Positions 27,413 through 36,512 are shown, counted from the first letter of the stretch. The stretch is 64,000 nucleotides of DNA from Clostridiales bacterium (GCA_016342415.1 JAEIOD010000025.1:24369-88368), one strand, 5' to 3'. Translations and numbers: made by a program. The notes: a model not told the origin generated them from the letters alone.

Positions 27413-27556
27413 TTGACAAAGTGATTCTCATTAATCTGAGTATAATGGACTATCCATAATAACAGCCAATAAAACATGCCTCCCTAAACTGCTATTCATT
27501 AAGATATCAGTTAAGACAGTTAAATCCCTATTGTGTCATGCAACTGTTTTTTCATC
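27413..27556 (+). ncRNA. Candidate iron-responsive small RNA locus
   Basis: No coding frame is convincing. A TTGACA (27413) and a TATAAT (27441) are 22 bases apart with the Fur-box-like word GATTCTCATTAATC between. A transcript from about 27453 would carry the unpaired C-rich word GCCTCCC, complementary to a Shine-Dalgarno sequence, and end at a stem ACAGTT/AACTGT followed by six T (about 27516-27552). This is the layout of Fur-controlled small RNAs such as FsrA. The promoter spacing is poor, so the call is weak. Confidence 0.28.
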
Positions 27557-27651
27557 AAACCAACAACGTTATATATCCACCTAGCTTATAAATAGACATT
27601 TATAAACATAAATCCGCACTCTCAGAATCAGAAAAAACATTTCGATACATC

Positions 27652-27685
27652 AAAGGCACAATAAACATGCGTTTATTGTGCCTTT
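27652..27685. terminator. Perfect 15-bp hairpin at the end of the type IV pilus operon
   Basis: AAAGGCACAATAAAC and its exact complement around a 4-base loop, three bases past the pilO stop. Few T follow on the minus strand, so it may end transcription only partly or protect the 3' end of the pil mRNA. Confidence 0.65.
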
Positions 27686-27688
27686 AAC

Positions 27689-28876
27689 TTAATCTCTTAA
27701 ATTGTCATTGATATAAGATAAGAAATATATAATCTCAGCTCTCGTTGCTGGAGCTGTTGGTTCATTGAAACCTATAGATTCATATCCGAATAAATCTCTT
27801 ATTTTTATTGCCACATCATTCCAGGTGATGTCACTCTCCCCTACGAGATTGTCTCCTAAGTACCCTAGTTCTTCATAGGTTATATTGCTGTAAGGTCTAA
27901 GTGTATTGTCTTCATAGCCAAATATATAGCCACTGTTATAAGCCTTCAATAGGGCTTTCTTCTCAAGATCAGTTAAATCAGCTATGATATCGTAATCGCT
28001 AAAGCTTTCTAGTTCAATAAAATCTTGTTGAAGTTCCCATCTGAATACCAAATCTAAAAGTAAAACGGTATCTAGTCTTGTCATTGGTTCATCAGGATAG
28101 ACATTGTTTTCATCATCACCTAGGATATAACCATTTCTACCGAAGAAGTTTATCACTTCTTCTCCCCAATGACCTATGATATCAGAAAACTCCTCAAACG
28201 GTTCGTTATAGAATTCCACATCCGTACCGGTATAAAAATAATTGGGATTAAACAGATAAGAGAAATCTTCTTGAGAAAACGGGTTCTCCTTTAAATAATA
28301 TACATCGTTATACCACTGGAATAATGAAGTATTTGACGCATACTCATTGTTCACCCGAATAAAAGCAACATCAATTGAACCCGTTAATAAGTCTTCTTCA
28401 GCACTTAATATAAGGCTTTCAATATAAATATTATGATCAAATCTCCAGAAAGAACTGACCAAACTCATGACGTCCTCATAGCTACCATCAATATTTATAG
28501 TAGCTATTAACTGATCATAATCCAGTGCTAAATAATCACCTGATTGAAAATCTTGAAAATTAAAACTACTGACATTTACTTCCGATCTCACCAGGATTTC
28601 ATTTATCAGAAGAATGATCTCTTCCTGTTCTATATTTCTTAAAAATGGTGAATAGAAGGCTTCAAAATCCTCTTCCATTTTAGTTTTTGACTCATTTAAA
28701 GTCTTTAAACTGTTTTTTGATAATTTATAGACATTTATTTCTGAATCTTTGACTGCTATTTGACTGTCAATGTCATCAATTTTATCCAGTTGATATTGCA
28801 TGACAAAGAAGTAATAAAGAAAGACTATCACAACAAGTGCCAAAACGGATAGAAAGAGTTTTTCTCTTTTATTCAT
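27689..28876 (-). CDS. pilO: PilO-like alignment protein fused to SLH wall-binding region
   Basis: 395 residues. A short basic start, one membrane helix (about 7-28), a coiled-coil (about 30-75) and a PilO-like ferredoxin-fold region (to about 180) match PilO, which with PilM and PilN links the pilus motor to the envelope. The C-terminal half has three S-layer-homology-like repeats at about 230-280, 291-342 and 350-390; the first reads FSDIIGHWGEEVINFFGR and PMTRLDT, the last APATRAEIIYFL. These would bind wall polysaccharide outside the membrane. The ATG overlaps the pilN stop by four bases. The PilO-SLH fusion is unusual. The last gene of the operon. Confidence 0.8.
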   Translation of the reverse strand: MNKREKLFLSVLALVVIVFLYYFFVMQYQLDKIDDIDSQIAVKDSEINVYKLSKNSLKTLNESKTKMEEDFEAFYSPFLRNIEQEEIILLINEILVRSEVNVSSFNFQDFQSGDYLALDYDQLIATINIDGSYEDVMSLVSSFWRFDHNIYIESLILSAEEDLLTGSIDVAFIRVNNEYASNTSLFQWYNDVYYLKENPFSQEDFSYLFNPNYFYTGTDVEFYNEPFEEFSDIIGHWGEEVINFFGRNGYILGDDENNVYPDEPMTRLDTVLLLDLVFRWELQQDFIELESFSDYDIIADLTDLEKKALLKAYNSGYIFGYEDNTLRPYSNITYEELGYLGDNLVGESDITWNDVAIKIRDLFGYESIGFNEPTAPATRAEIIYFLSYINDNLRD

Positions 28877-29430
28877 TTCTCTTCACCCCCTAACACGATG
28901 CTTAATGTAAAGGTGTATAAATCCATATCCTCATCATATTCAATACTACCTACAAAAATATTAAAAAATACATTCAAATCTCTCAAGTTATTCTCAAATT
29001 CAGCAATATCAGCATAAGCGGTTGCAAATCCTGAAACTATAACGCTATTTTGATCAATACTGTAATCCAAAAAAGCGACGTTTCTAGGTAATGAAATTAC
29101 TATGGCCTGAGTTAAAAACTCTGTTACTGAAAACTCTTCTTGAATTTGCAGGTCAAAAATACCTGTTTCTTCATAGAGTATGGTTAAAACTGCAATTTCT
29201 TCTCTAAGCGATTCAACAGCTTGTAGTGTTTCTCTTACCTCTTTTGATTCCAACAGTTCAATTTGTGCATCTAATGTCTCTTGTTTATCACCAATTCTTA
29301 ACTCAAGGAAAATATAAGCTACTACAACTGCTGCAATAACTACAAAAAACAGAATTGGCAGAATAAGTTTTCTGAATTTGAAACTGCTTTGAGCAAAAAC
29401 ATACTCACTAAAAAAATTATAATCTCTCAT
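28873..29430 (-). CDS. pilN: PilN-like type IV pilus assembly protein
   Basis: 185 residues. A short cytoplasmic N-terminus (MRDYNFFSEYVFAQ) resembles the conserved PilN peptide that docks onto PilM. One membrane helix (about 22-44), a coiled-coil (about 45-80) and an alpha/beta extracytoplasmic domain follow. It lies between pilM and pilO, eight bases from the former and overlapping the latter by four bases. The ATG follows GGAGGCGCT. Sequence similarity in this family is low; the call rests largely on architecture and order. Confidence 0.8.
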   Translation of the reverse strand: MRDYNFFSEYVFAQSSFKFRKLILPILFFVVIAAVVVAYIFLELRIGDKQETLDAQIELLESKEVRETLQAVESLREEIAVLTILYEETGIFDLQIQEEFSVTEFLTQAIVISLPRNVAFLDYSIDQNSVIVSGFATAYADIAEFENNLRDLNVFFNIFVGSIEYDEDMDLYTFTLSIVLGGEEK

Positions 29431-29438
29431 AGCGCCTC

Positions 29439-30476
29439 CTATAATCTCACCATAGCACCTAGCACCGCATAGAAACTAGATGTATCGTCTATTTTATCAG
29501 AACTCACTATAAGCCTATCAAGATTGTCAAAACTACATGTTGGTAAATCCAATCTCTCTTCCAAAATATATTTTATTTCTGGTTGATTCACAATACCGCC
29601 AGTAATATATATTTTTTTCACTTCATTTTTTATATCTCTAGAGATGTAATACCTTATGACATTAGAAACCTCATCAGCTAATGGGGTTAAAACATCATTC
29701 ATTCGAACTTTTACTTCTTCAGCTTTTTTAATCAAGAGTCTTCTCATCTCATCTTTATCAAAACTTGAATTGAACTCTTCCTGAAGCATATGTTCCAAAA
29801 CATTTGATCCAATCATTAATGTACGACTCATCTTGAAACTACCACCGGAGACGATAGAAATATCAGTACTATTATAACCCACATCAATCACTGCAATCGT
29901 ATCATTTAACTTACTGACATGATCGTTGTATAACTTGAAAAACTTATTGATTGTATTAAAGTGTATATCCAACGCATACGGTTTTAGATGAACTGCTTTT
30001 AAAAGTTTATAATAAGATTCTACAACATCTTTTTCAAGAGTTGTTACCATGATTTTCATAAATCTTGTCTTATCATCATAATAATCTTCAATTATTTGAT
30101 ACTGTGTCACGTACTCATCCAACTTAATTGTTAAGAACTGTTTCATTTCAAAGAAAACAATTTTATCCACTTCTTTTTCATTTTCGTTATAAGGTAAAAT
30201 CATTTCACGATTAATAATGCCCGAACTTTTGATGGTAATCACGGCATAAACATTCTTTATATTATGTTCATGTAAAGTTTTTCCAAGTACTTTAGTCAAA
30301 ACTTCAACATCACGAATTCTACCATTTGAAATACACTTATCAGGTGTATCGATTGTAATGGTTTTTTTAATAATGAGTTTCTTATTAGTATATCTTCCTA
30401 AAGCTATTTTGATGTGACTAGTACCAATATCTAAAGCTACCAAAGTCTTTTTTTTAATTTTCCTATCATTCTTCAT
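29439..30476 (-). CDS. pilM: PilM-like actin-fold ATPase of type IV pilus assembly
   Basis: 345 residues. The actin-fold phosphate loops are visible: LVALDIGTSHIKIALGR and TIAVIDVGYNSTDISIVSG, then KIYITGGIVNQPEI near the C-terminus. It binds ATP and the PilN N-terminus on the cytoplasmic face. The ATG at 30476 was chosen because GAGGGG lies 8 bases upstream; an ATG at 30482 is too close to it, and the longer frame to 30530 would overlap the preceding pilin gene. It lies 13 bases after the minor pilin gene. Confidence 0.9.
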   Translation of the reverse strand: MKNDRKIKKKTLVALDIGTSHIKIALGRYTNKKLIIKKTITIDTPDKCISNGRIRDVEVLTKVLGKTLHEHNIKNVYAVITIKSSGIINREMILPYNENEKEVDKIVFFEMKQFLTIKLDEYVTQYQIIEDYYDDKTRFMKIMVTTLEKDVVESYYKLLKAVHLKPYALDIHFNTINKFFKLYNDHVSKLNDTIAVIDVGYNSTDISIVSGGSFKMSRTLMIGSNVLEHMLQEEFNSSFDKDEMRRLLIKKAEEVKVRMNDVLTPLADEVSNVIRYYISRDIKNEVKKIYITGGIVNQPEIKYILEERLDLPTCSFDNLDRLIVSSDKIDDTSSFYAVLGAMVRL

Positions 30477-30489
30477 AAGCATTACCCCT

Positions 30490-31017
30490 CTATGGTTTTT
30501 TATACTTAATCCATTGACCGCTAGTACCATCCATATTTCTAATATTGTTCAGATGAATCGTTGTTTTCACATCATAAGTACGATTACCTTTACTATTAGA
30601 GATGGTGCCTTCAATGGTATACGTTATCGTATTGTTTTTTGTACTATCTACTAAGTTTAGTATGAACATAGGAGACAGTTCAGTAATCATCGCTTTAGTC
30701 TTCTCTTTTTCACTTCCTGAGTAATGAATCAAAATGTTATTTTCTATATATAAGTACTCATAACCTGCAATGAAATTATTGGGTTTGATTGCACCTAAAT
30801 CATCTACATTCGGACCGATTTCTATTTCAGTAGCATTTCTAATTTCATTTCTAACAACGTCTGAAGCGAGTCTGACCTGATAGTAAAGATCCGAGTTTTC
30901 TTGGCTTCTAGAATACATATTACTAGACGTCATTAATATAGTAAATCCAGTAAGTGTTACAATGGCAAGAAGCGCTAAAATGACGATAAGTTCAAATAGA
31001 GTAAAACCTCGTTTCAT
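30490..31017 (-). CDS. Minor pilin-like protein (PilW/GspJ-type)
   Basis: 175 residues. A class III-type prepilin leader: MKRG, cleavage before FTLFE, with the Glu at position 5 of the mature protein, then a hydrophobic helix. The mature protein has a beta-rich C-terminal domain of about 140 residues (ATEIEIGPNVDDLG, TKNNTITYTIEGTI). It should be processed by a PilD-type peptidase, which is not in the window, and could cap or prime the pilus. The ATG follows GAGGAGG, 10 bases after the preceding gene. Confidence 0.82.
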   Translation of the reverse strand: MKRGFTLFELIVILALLAIVTLTGFTILMTSSNMYSRSQENSDLYYQVRLASDVVRNEIRNATEIEIGPNVDDLGAIKPNNFIAGYEYLYIENNILIHYSGSEKEKTKAMITELSPMFILNLVDSTKNNTITYTIEGTISNSKGNRTYDVKTTIHLNNIRNMDGTSGQWIKYKKP

Positions 31018-31027
31018 AACAGCCTCC

Positions 31028-31876
31028 TCAATTTTTCCAAAATGTTACTGTATAAGTTTTTTCTGTGATGCCGTCTTCTGCTGTCACTGTTATCGTATGA
31101 ACATACTTACCACCACTGGAAAAATTTATTTGTCCTGATGGCGGTACTGTAGAGGCATTAGGATCAGTGGGAACATTTCTTACATCTATGAGATTATAGC
31201 CAATATTGTGAATATCATAATTAGCCGGTTCATTAGGAAATCCAGGGACATCTATATAGACAGCACTACCATCTACTTTATATTGAAAAAGAGATAATGT
31301 TGCATCATCATTTGGATCTTCAGCAACAACGTTTACAGTGACAAAAGTAGTATCCGTATACCCTCCATCGTCTGTGGTAACAGTAATAGTTGCACTACCT
31401 TCAATGACTGCTCTAATAACACCATTTTCTACAGTTACATTGCTATTACTACTTGACCAACCTACCTCCTGATTTGTAGCATTCGTTGGATAAACTGTTT
31501 CAGCTAATAATCGGGCTTCACCAAGTTCAGTTAGTTCAATACTACTCGGTGATAAACTTACACCTGTAACATCTATGACTGTATCTGAAACACCTGGATG
31601 AAAATTCACAAAAGTTTCTTCGACGATTGTAACACCTGGTACAGAAATGGTGTTGCCAGGAAATGCAATAACCATATCGTGAGCTAAGCCAGCTCTTTGA
31701 TTACTAAGTGCTAATTCTACGTCTTCTTGTTCAGCAATTAAATCTTCCGTATCATTAGAGGCATCTTTAATCAAACGATGCTCATTTGAAAAGATACTTA
31801 GAAATAATATAGTAATAATCCCTAAAATCGCTACAGAAATTATGATTTCAATTAAAGTTAATCCTTTTTTATTCAT
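31028..31876 (-). CDS. Minor pilin-like protein with Ig-like (BIG2) and cadherin-like domains
   Basis: 282 residues. The prepilin leader MNKKG precedes LTLIEIIISVAI. After the helix there is a BIG2-type Ig-like domain (about 95-180: VTGVSLSPSSIELTE, VGWSSSNSNVTVENG) and a cadherin-like beta-sandwich (about 195-280, ending ITVTAEDGITEKTYTVTFW). Such domains bind surfaces or polysaccharides, so this may be a tip adhesin. The ATG at 31876 lies five bases after the upstream stop with a weak GGAAG site; a longer frame to 31891 overlaps the previous gene. Translational coupling is likely. Confidence 0.8.
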   Translation of the reverse strand: MNKKGLTLIEIIISVAILGIITILFLSIFSNEHRLIKDASNDTEDLIAEQEDVELALSNQRAGLAHDMVIAFPGNTISVPGVTIVEETFVNFHPGVSDTVIDVTGVSLSPSSIELTELGEARLLAETVYPTNATNQEVGWSSSNSNVTVENGVIRAVIEGSATITVTTDDGGYTDTTFVTVNVVAEDPNDDATLSLFQYKVDGSAVYIDVPGFPNEPANYDIHNIGYNLIDVRNVPTDPNASTVPPSGQINFSSGGKYVHTITVTAEDGITEKTYTVTFWKN

Positions 31877-31881
31877 AAGAT

Positions 31882-32916
31882 CTACTTCCATTCTACTATT
31901 CTAAATCCCAGTACCAACTCACCATCAGCAGGTACGGAATATCTTATTTCAGAATTACTTGTTCCTGAAAAACTTCCAGCAATTATAGAACCCAATACAC
32001 TGGAATTACTTGCCATTGCAACGGTGGCTTCAGGTCCAATGATACGACAGTTGGCGCCAAAAGGTGTATCAATAGTAAGAAATGCATCTTTTTCAAGATA
32101 AATAATAAAATCATCCGGACTATTCGTGCTTGCACTAGGATTTTTTATACTCGCAAACTCTTCAATGTAGAGTATCAAACGTCCACCATTAATTATTTCT
32201 ATATCAGCTTTCAAATCAAAGTGGCGTACTACAAGTTCTAAATCACTGCCACCCGTATCAAAAACAATGGGTCCGCTAGGGTTGCTTAAATCCATAATAT
32301 CAATCCTTGCCGAACCTAAATCATAAGTATAATCCGTAATGACAGTCACGTCATCTCCTGGTGGTAATGAAGGAAATATGGGTGAAGGAATGGTCAAATT
32401 CATATACTCATCTGTTTCATCAGGATTACGACCTGCGATAAGATCACCTTGATTGTCATAATCTCTGACAGTTAGATTAGAGCCTAATTTGCCCTCTACA
32501 AACCCCATATTATGAACATCGAGTGCATCCTCTGTAAATATTGCATGATCCATTGTAATTCTAGTGAGTGATAATTGCATGGTCGTTTCTTGACCTTCGA
32601 CAGTACCGATTGAAGTCAATACAATATCTTTACCGGCAACTACTTCATCTACTTCTACAACATAACTACCATTACCATAGTCAACTGCTGCTGATTCTTT
32701 ATCACTTAATAACGATAGTCTGTCTGGATGGTTCATTATATAATAAGCAACAGTATCAGCACCTGTTCTCGCTAAATAATAAGACTGAATATTATCATCT
32801 TGTTGTACCACAATTTTTTTATCTGTCACAGTAATTGTAAACAAAGCCAATGCAAATATTGACATCACAGCAACCAATAAAATCGCCATGACCAAAGTTG
32901 AACCTCTCTTATTCAT
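31882..32916 (-). CDS. PilX-type minor pilin-like protein
   Basis: 344 residues. The N-terminus MNKRGSTLVMAILLVAVM has the PilX pattern (KRG then a small residue and TLV), followed by one helix. The rest is a large beta-rich extracytoplasmic domain with repeated Gly/Asp turns (NGGRLILYIEE, ASNSSVLGSIIAGSFSG), similar to uncharacterised DUF7305-type regions that I recall in PilX-like proteins. The ATG at 32916 follows GAGGTG; an in-frame GTG at 32934 overlaps that site. Downstream of the major pilin, after a hairpin. Confidence 0.75.
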   Translation of the reverse strand: MNKRGSTLVMAILLVAVMSIFALALFTITVTDKKIVVQQDDNIQSYYLARTGADTVAYYIMNHPDRLSLLSDKESAAVDYGNGSYVVEVDEVVAGKDIVLTSIGTVEGQETTMQLSLTRITMDHAIFTEDALDVHNMGFVEGKLGSNLTVRDYDNQGDLIAGRNPDETDEYMNLTIPSPIFPSLPPGDDVTVITDYTYDLGSARIDIMDLSNPSGPIVFDTGGSDLELVVRHFDLKADIEIINGGRLILYIEEFASIKNPSASTNSPDDFIIYLEKDAFLTIDTPFGANCRIIGPEATVAMASNSSVLGSIIAGSFSGTSNSEIRYSVPADGELVLGFRIVEWK

Positions 32917-32964
32917 AACATCACCTCTCTTCACCCAATAAGTCTTTTATTAAGTGAAGAGAAG

Positions 32965-32982
32965 GCTGAACCGTAGTTCAGC
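32965..32982 (-). other. Hairpin between the major pilin gene and the minor pilins
   Basis: GCTGAAC/GTTCAGC with a 4-base loop directly after the pilin stop, followed by a C/T-rich tract with few T runs. It is a plausible attenuator or mRNA stabiliser that raises pilin over downstream products. Confidence 0.55.
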
Positions 32983-32988
32983 AATATC

Positions 32989-33402
32989 TTATTCGGAAAT
33001 AGTAAATGCAGCATTTTCAGTCACAGATTGTTCTACATTATAATCTCCACAGGTAGTTGGTGTCCAAGTAATACCATATAATTCTGTACCAGCATCATAT
33101 GCTAAAACAAAAGCTCCACCACCTTGAGGTGTAGGATAAGTCATGTAATCATCATCCCATGCGATTTCTCCAGCACCAGCAACACCAGTTACAACGATCA
33201 AGTTGTTGTCAACATGTTGTAATCTTGCATTACTTGCAATTTCAGAAGCAGTAGCTGCATCTGATTTTACAGTCGATCTATCTTGAATACCTGCAAATCT
33301 AGGAATAGCTACTGCTGCAATAATTGCAAGGATAGCTATAACTACTATAAGCTCAATCAAAGAGAAACCTTTCTTATTCATTTTCGTTCTTATTAATTTC
33401 AT
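32989..33402 (-). CDS. Major type IV pilin
   Basis: 137 residues. The prepilin leader (about 12 residues, ending KKG) precedes FSLIELIVVIAILAIIAAVA, a textbook N-terminal helix with Glu5. The globular domain (about 100 residues) has a single Cys in TPTTCGDYN and the Gly-rich PTPQGGGAF loop. It should be assembled by PilB/PilC. I kept the first ATG because GGAAGG lies 5-6 bases upstream; an internal ATG would give a 5-residue leader. The gene comes after pilC and before the minor pilins. Confidence 0.93.
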   Translation of the reverse strand: MKLIRTKMNKKGFSLIELIVVIAILAIIAAVAIPRFAGIQDRSTVKSDAATASEIASNARLQHVDNNLIVVTGVAGAGEIAWDDDYMTYPTPQGGGAFVLAYDAGTELYGITWTPTTCGDYNVEQSVTENAAFTISE

Positions 33403-33417
33403 TTCTTACCTTCCTTT

Positions 33418-34620
33418 CTAAACAGTATTCATAATTTCGAACATAGGTAAAACCATCGCGATTACAATTGTCCCAACTACCACCCCCATCACTACAATCA
33501 TCAACGGTTCAAATAATGTTGTCATTTTTTTGATGTAAGTCTCCAACTCATCATCAAAGTAGCTTGTCGTTTTTAATAATATATCATCCAAAGTACCTGA
33601 TTCTTCACCAATATTTATCATACTGTCAACCATTCTAGGAAAGAAGTCCATTCTTTTAATAGGGGTTGCCAAATCAGATCCTCTACGAACATCTCTAGTC
33701 ACTTCCATTATTTTTTCTGCTACAACTACATTTCCAACAGCTCTTGATATATTCTCAAGAGAATTCAATAACGGTACACCACTGTATAACATAGTCGAAA
33801 GTGTTCTTGTAAACCTAGTTGTAATCAGAAGTTGATTATACTTTCTTAAACCAGGAAGCTCCAGTTTTAACCTGTCTATATACTTTCTAAACTCGGGAGC
33901 TTTTTTTAATACTTTTACAAGCACATAAATCCCTAAGATTCCAAGTAAGTAAATATACCAATAGTTTTTTAGTGATTCGCTTATATTGACAATACCTTGA
34001 GTCATAGCCGGTAAATCAACATCCGATCGATCAAACATAATCATAAATTTTGGTAAAATAAAGATAATCATAAATGTCACCAGAGCTATTGTCATGAAAA
34101 TCAGTAGAATTGGATAAATCAATGCACTTTTGATTTTACTTCTGATTTTAGCATCTTTATCAAAATCAACTGCCAATCTGTCTAAGATAGCATCAATCGA
34201 ACCACTCGTTTCACCTGCTTCTATAAGAAATATCATATTTTCTGGAAAAACATCTCTTTGTAATCCCAAAGCCTCTGAAAAAGTGAAACCTTTTTGTAAG
34301 TCTTCGAACATTTTATTTAATGCAATTTTTATACGCCGGTGTACCGTTTGTTCTCTTAAAATATCTACCGCTGTTACAATAGGTAAACCGGATTCCACCA
34401 TGGCATGCAGTTTCCTGCAGAATATGGACAAATCCTTTGAGTGGACTTTGGTATAAATGTTAACATTAAACTTTTCATTGTCATTCAAAGGTTTAATATC
34501 AATGATAAAATATTCTTTTTCTTTTAAATAAGCTTGTACATCTACTTCAGATTTTAAGTTCAGTTCACCTTCAATGGTTTCGCCATTTTGTTTGATTGCT
34601 TTGTATTTATATATACCCAA
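33418..34620 (-). CDS. pilC: PilC/GspF-type inner-membrane platform protein
   Basis: 400 residues. Two GspF repeats (about 70-195 and 270-395) each with SIFCRKLHAMVESGLPI-like and TRTLSTMLYSGVPLL motifs, and LPKFMIMFD / VLPMFEIMNTV at the ends of the repeats. Three or four membrane helices. It is the pilus platform that PilB engages. The ATG follows GGAGGTGTC and the gene begins 13 bases after pilB. Confidence 0.95.
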   Translation of the reverse strand: MGIYKYKAIKQNGETIEGELNLKSEVDVQAYLKEKEYFIIDIKPLNDNEKFNVNIYTKVHSKDLSIFCRKLHAMVESGLPIVTAVDILREQTVHRRIKIALNKMFEDLQKGFTFSEALGLQRDVFPENMIFLIEAGETSGSIDAILDRLAVDFDKDAKIRSKIKSALIYPILLIFMTIALVTFMIIFILPKFMIMFDRSDVDLPAMTQGIVNISESLKNYWYIYLLGILGIYVLVKVLKKAPEFRKYIDRLKLELPGLRKYNQLLITTRFTRTLSTMLYSGVPLLNSLENISRAVGNVVVAEKIMEVTRDVRRGSDLATPIKRMDFFPRMVDSMINIGEESGTLDDILLKTTSYFDDELETYIKKMTTLFEPLMIVVMGVVVGTIVIAMVLPMFEIMNTV

Positions 34621-34633
34621 AAGACACCTCCCA

Positions 34634-36316
34634 TCAATCTACTTTAAATGTAATGCGCAACAGCTCTTCAATAGATGTTACACCAGCTAGTACCAACCTT
34701 TTAACATCATCTCTTAAAATAATCATGCCTTCATTAACAGCTTCGGTTTTTATATCATCTGCTGTAGAACCATTGTTTATAAGTCTTCTGATATTTTTTG
34801 TGATCGGTAGAATTTCATGCGTCGCTGTTCTTCCTGAAAAACCGGTATAATTGCAATGTGGACATCCTTTACTTGAAAACAGAGACGTACCGACCTCTAT
34901 ACTTAAGATTTCCGATTCTTGAATATTGGCTTTGTATTCAAACTTACAATGTGTGCATATTTTTTTAACCAAACGCTGTGCCACTACACCAATAAGAGAA
35001 CTGGAAAGTAAGAAGGGTTCAATTCCCATATCTACGAGTCTAGCAACGGTGCTTGAGGTATCATTGGTATGCACAGTACTGAAAACCAAGTGGCCTGTTA
35101 TAGCAGCTCTAACCGCTATTTCAGCAGTTTCACCATCTCTAATCTCACCAATCATGATAATATCAGGGTCCTGTCTTAAAATGGATCTTAATCCTGATGC
35201 AAATGTTACTTTTGCCTTGTTATTGATCTGAGTCTGAATAATACCCTTCATTCTATATTCCACCGGATCTTCTATGGTAATGATATTTTTTGAAATTTCA
35301 TTGATACTCATAAGTGCCGCATAAAGTGTTGTCGTTTTACCACTTCCTGTTGGTCCTGTCATTAAAATAATGCCATTAGGATGTTTTAAAAGTTTATCAA
35401 AAACCTCTCTGTTTTCTGGAGAAAATCCAATGTCCTCTTTCTTATGAACCCTTGTACTTCTATCCAAAAGACGAATTACAACTTTCTCTCCATGAATGGT
35501 TGATATAATTGAAATTCTTAAATCAACAGTTCTACCATCTACATTGATCTCAACCTTACCATCTTGAGGGACTCTTTTTTCAGCAATATTGAGTTGCGCC
35601 ATAATTTTGATTCTCGTCACAATTGCAGAATGTACCTTTTTAGAAGGTGTTAACATCTCAATTAAATCACCATCTATACGGTATCTCACTCTGACATTAT
35701 TCTCAAAAGGTTCTATATGAATATCACTTGCTTTTAATTTAACAGCTTGTTCCAATATAGAATTTAAAAGTTTTACAATCGGCGCATTATTGATCTCAGC
35801 AAGCGAATCCTCATCTACCTCATCACCATAACCATCTAAATTAAAATTCTCATTGAGTTCCTGATAAAGATCATCCGAAACCGTGCTGTTATAAAACTTA
35901 TCAATAGCGCTGACAATTTCATGTCTCAAAGACATGACAGGTTTAATCTCATAACCCGTAATCAATCCAATATCTTCTCTTGCAAAAAAGTTAATAGGAT
36001 CCGTCATAGCAATAGTTAAGACAGACCCCTCGAGTTTAATGGGTAATAATTCATACCGGCGTGCGATTTTTTCTGTGATTAGATTTGGAATATCTGGTGT
36101 GATGTCGAGGTCGCTTATCTTAACATATTCAATATTCAGCTGTGATTTCAGTACTTTCAAAATGTCTAATTCTGTAACATATCCTTTATTGATCAAAACT
36201 TCACCAAGCCTCTTCTTCTCTTCCATCTGTATTCTCAAGGCTTCATCTAGTTGTTGTTGACTCAATAAATCATGTTCTAACAATATACTGCCCAATCTTT
36301 TATAATTTGATTTCAT
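34634..36316 (-). CDS. pilB: PilB-type extension ATPase with MshEN c-di-GMP-binding domain
   Basis: 560 residues. Walker A GPTGSGKTTT, Walker B IIMIGEIRDGETAE, and a tetracysteine zinc site (CTHC and, 34 residues on, CPHC) are intact. The N-terminus has two MshEN motifs: RLGSILLEHDLLSQ and RLGEVLINKGYVTE, the pattern that binds c-di-GMP in MshE and clostridial PilB proteins. It powers pilus extension. The ATG at 36316 follows AAGGAG by 8 bases; the ATG two codons earlier is too close. First gene of the operon. No retraction ATPase (PilT), prepilin peptidase or secretin gene is in the cluster. Confidence 0.95.
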   Translation of the reverse strand: MKSNYKRLGSILLEHDLLSQQQLDEALRIQMEEKKRLGEVLINKGYVTELDILKVLKSQLNIEYVKISDLDITPDIPNLITEKIARRYELLPIKLEGSVLTIAMTDPINFFAREDIGLITGYEIKPVMSLRHEIVSAIDKFYNSTVSDDLYQELNENFNLDGYGDEVDEDSLAEINNAPIVKLLNSILEQAVKLKASDIHIEPFENNVRVRYRIDGDLIEMLTPSKKVHSAIVTRIKIMAQLNIAEKRVPQDGKVEINVDGRTVDLRISIISTIHGEKVVIRLLDRSTRVHKKEDIGFSPENREVFDKLLKHPNGIILMTGPTGSGKTTTLYAALMSINEISKNIITIEDPVEYRMKGIIQTQINNKAKVTFASGLRSILRQDPDIIMIGEIRDGETAEIAVRAAITGHLVFSTVHTNDTSSTVARLVDMGIEPFLLSSSLIGVVAQRLVKKICTHCKFEYKANIQESEILSIEVGTSLFSSKGCPHCNYTGFSGRTATHEILPITKNIRRLINNGSTADDIKTEAVNEGMIILRDDVKRLVLAGVTSIEELLRITFKVD

Positions 36317-36423
36317 AAGCATATCTCCTTAAATAGTTAATACCCACTTGCTAACAAAATCAACACAATTCACACTATTTTTTGATCAAACTATTTTATT
36401 AAATCTTTATCTTCTAATACCCC

Positions 36424-36468
36424 AAAAAAAAGATTCAATCCATAAATTATGAATTAAATCTTTTTTTT
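36424..36468 (-). terminator. A/T-rich bidirectional terminator after mnmA
   Basis: An imperfect stem (AAAGATTTAATTCAT pairing with ATGGATTGAATCTTT) flanked by T tracts on both strands. It closes iscS-mnmA before the pil operon. Confidence 0.7.
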
Positions 36469-36512
36469 AAATACACCTTTTTCCTATAGATATACTTTTA
36501 GCTCATTATGTG

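Noticed and set aside
36317..36423. c-di-GMP riboswitch ahead of the pil operon
   Set aside because: No GEMM core or tetraloop-receptor pattern was seen in the leader.
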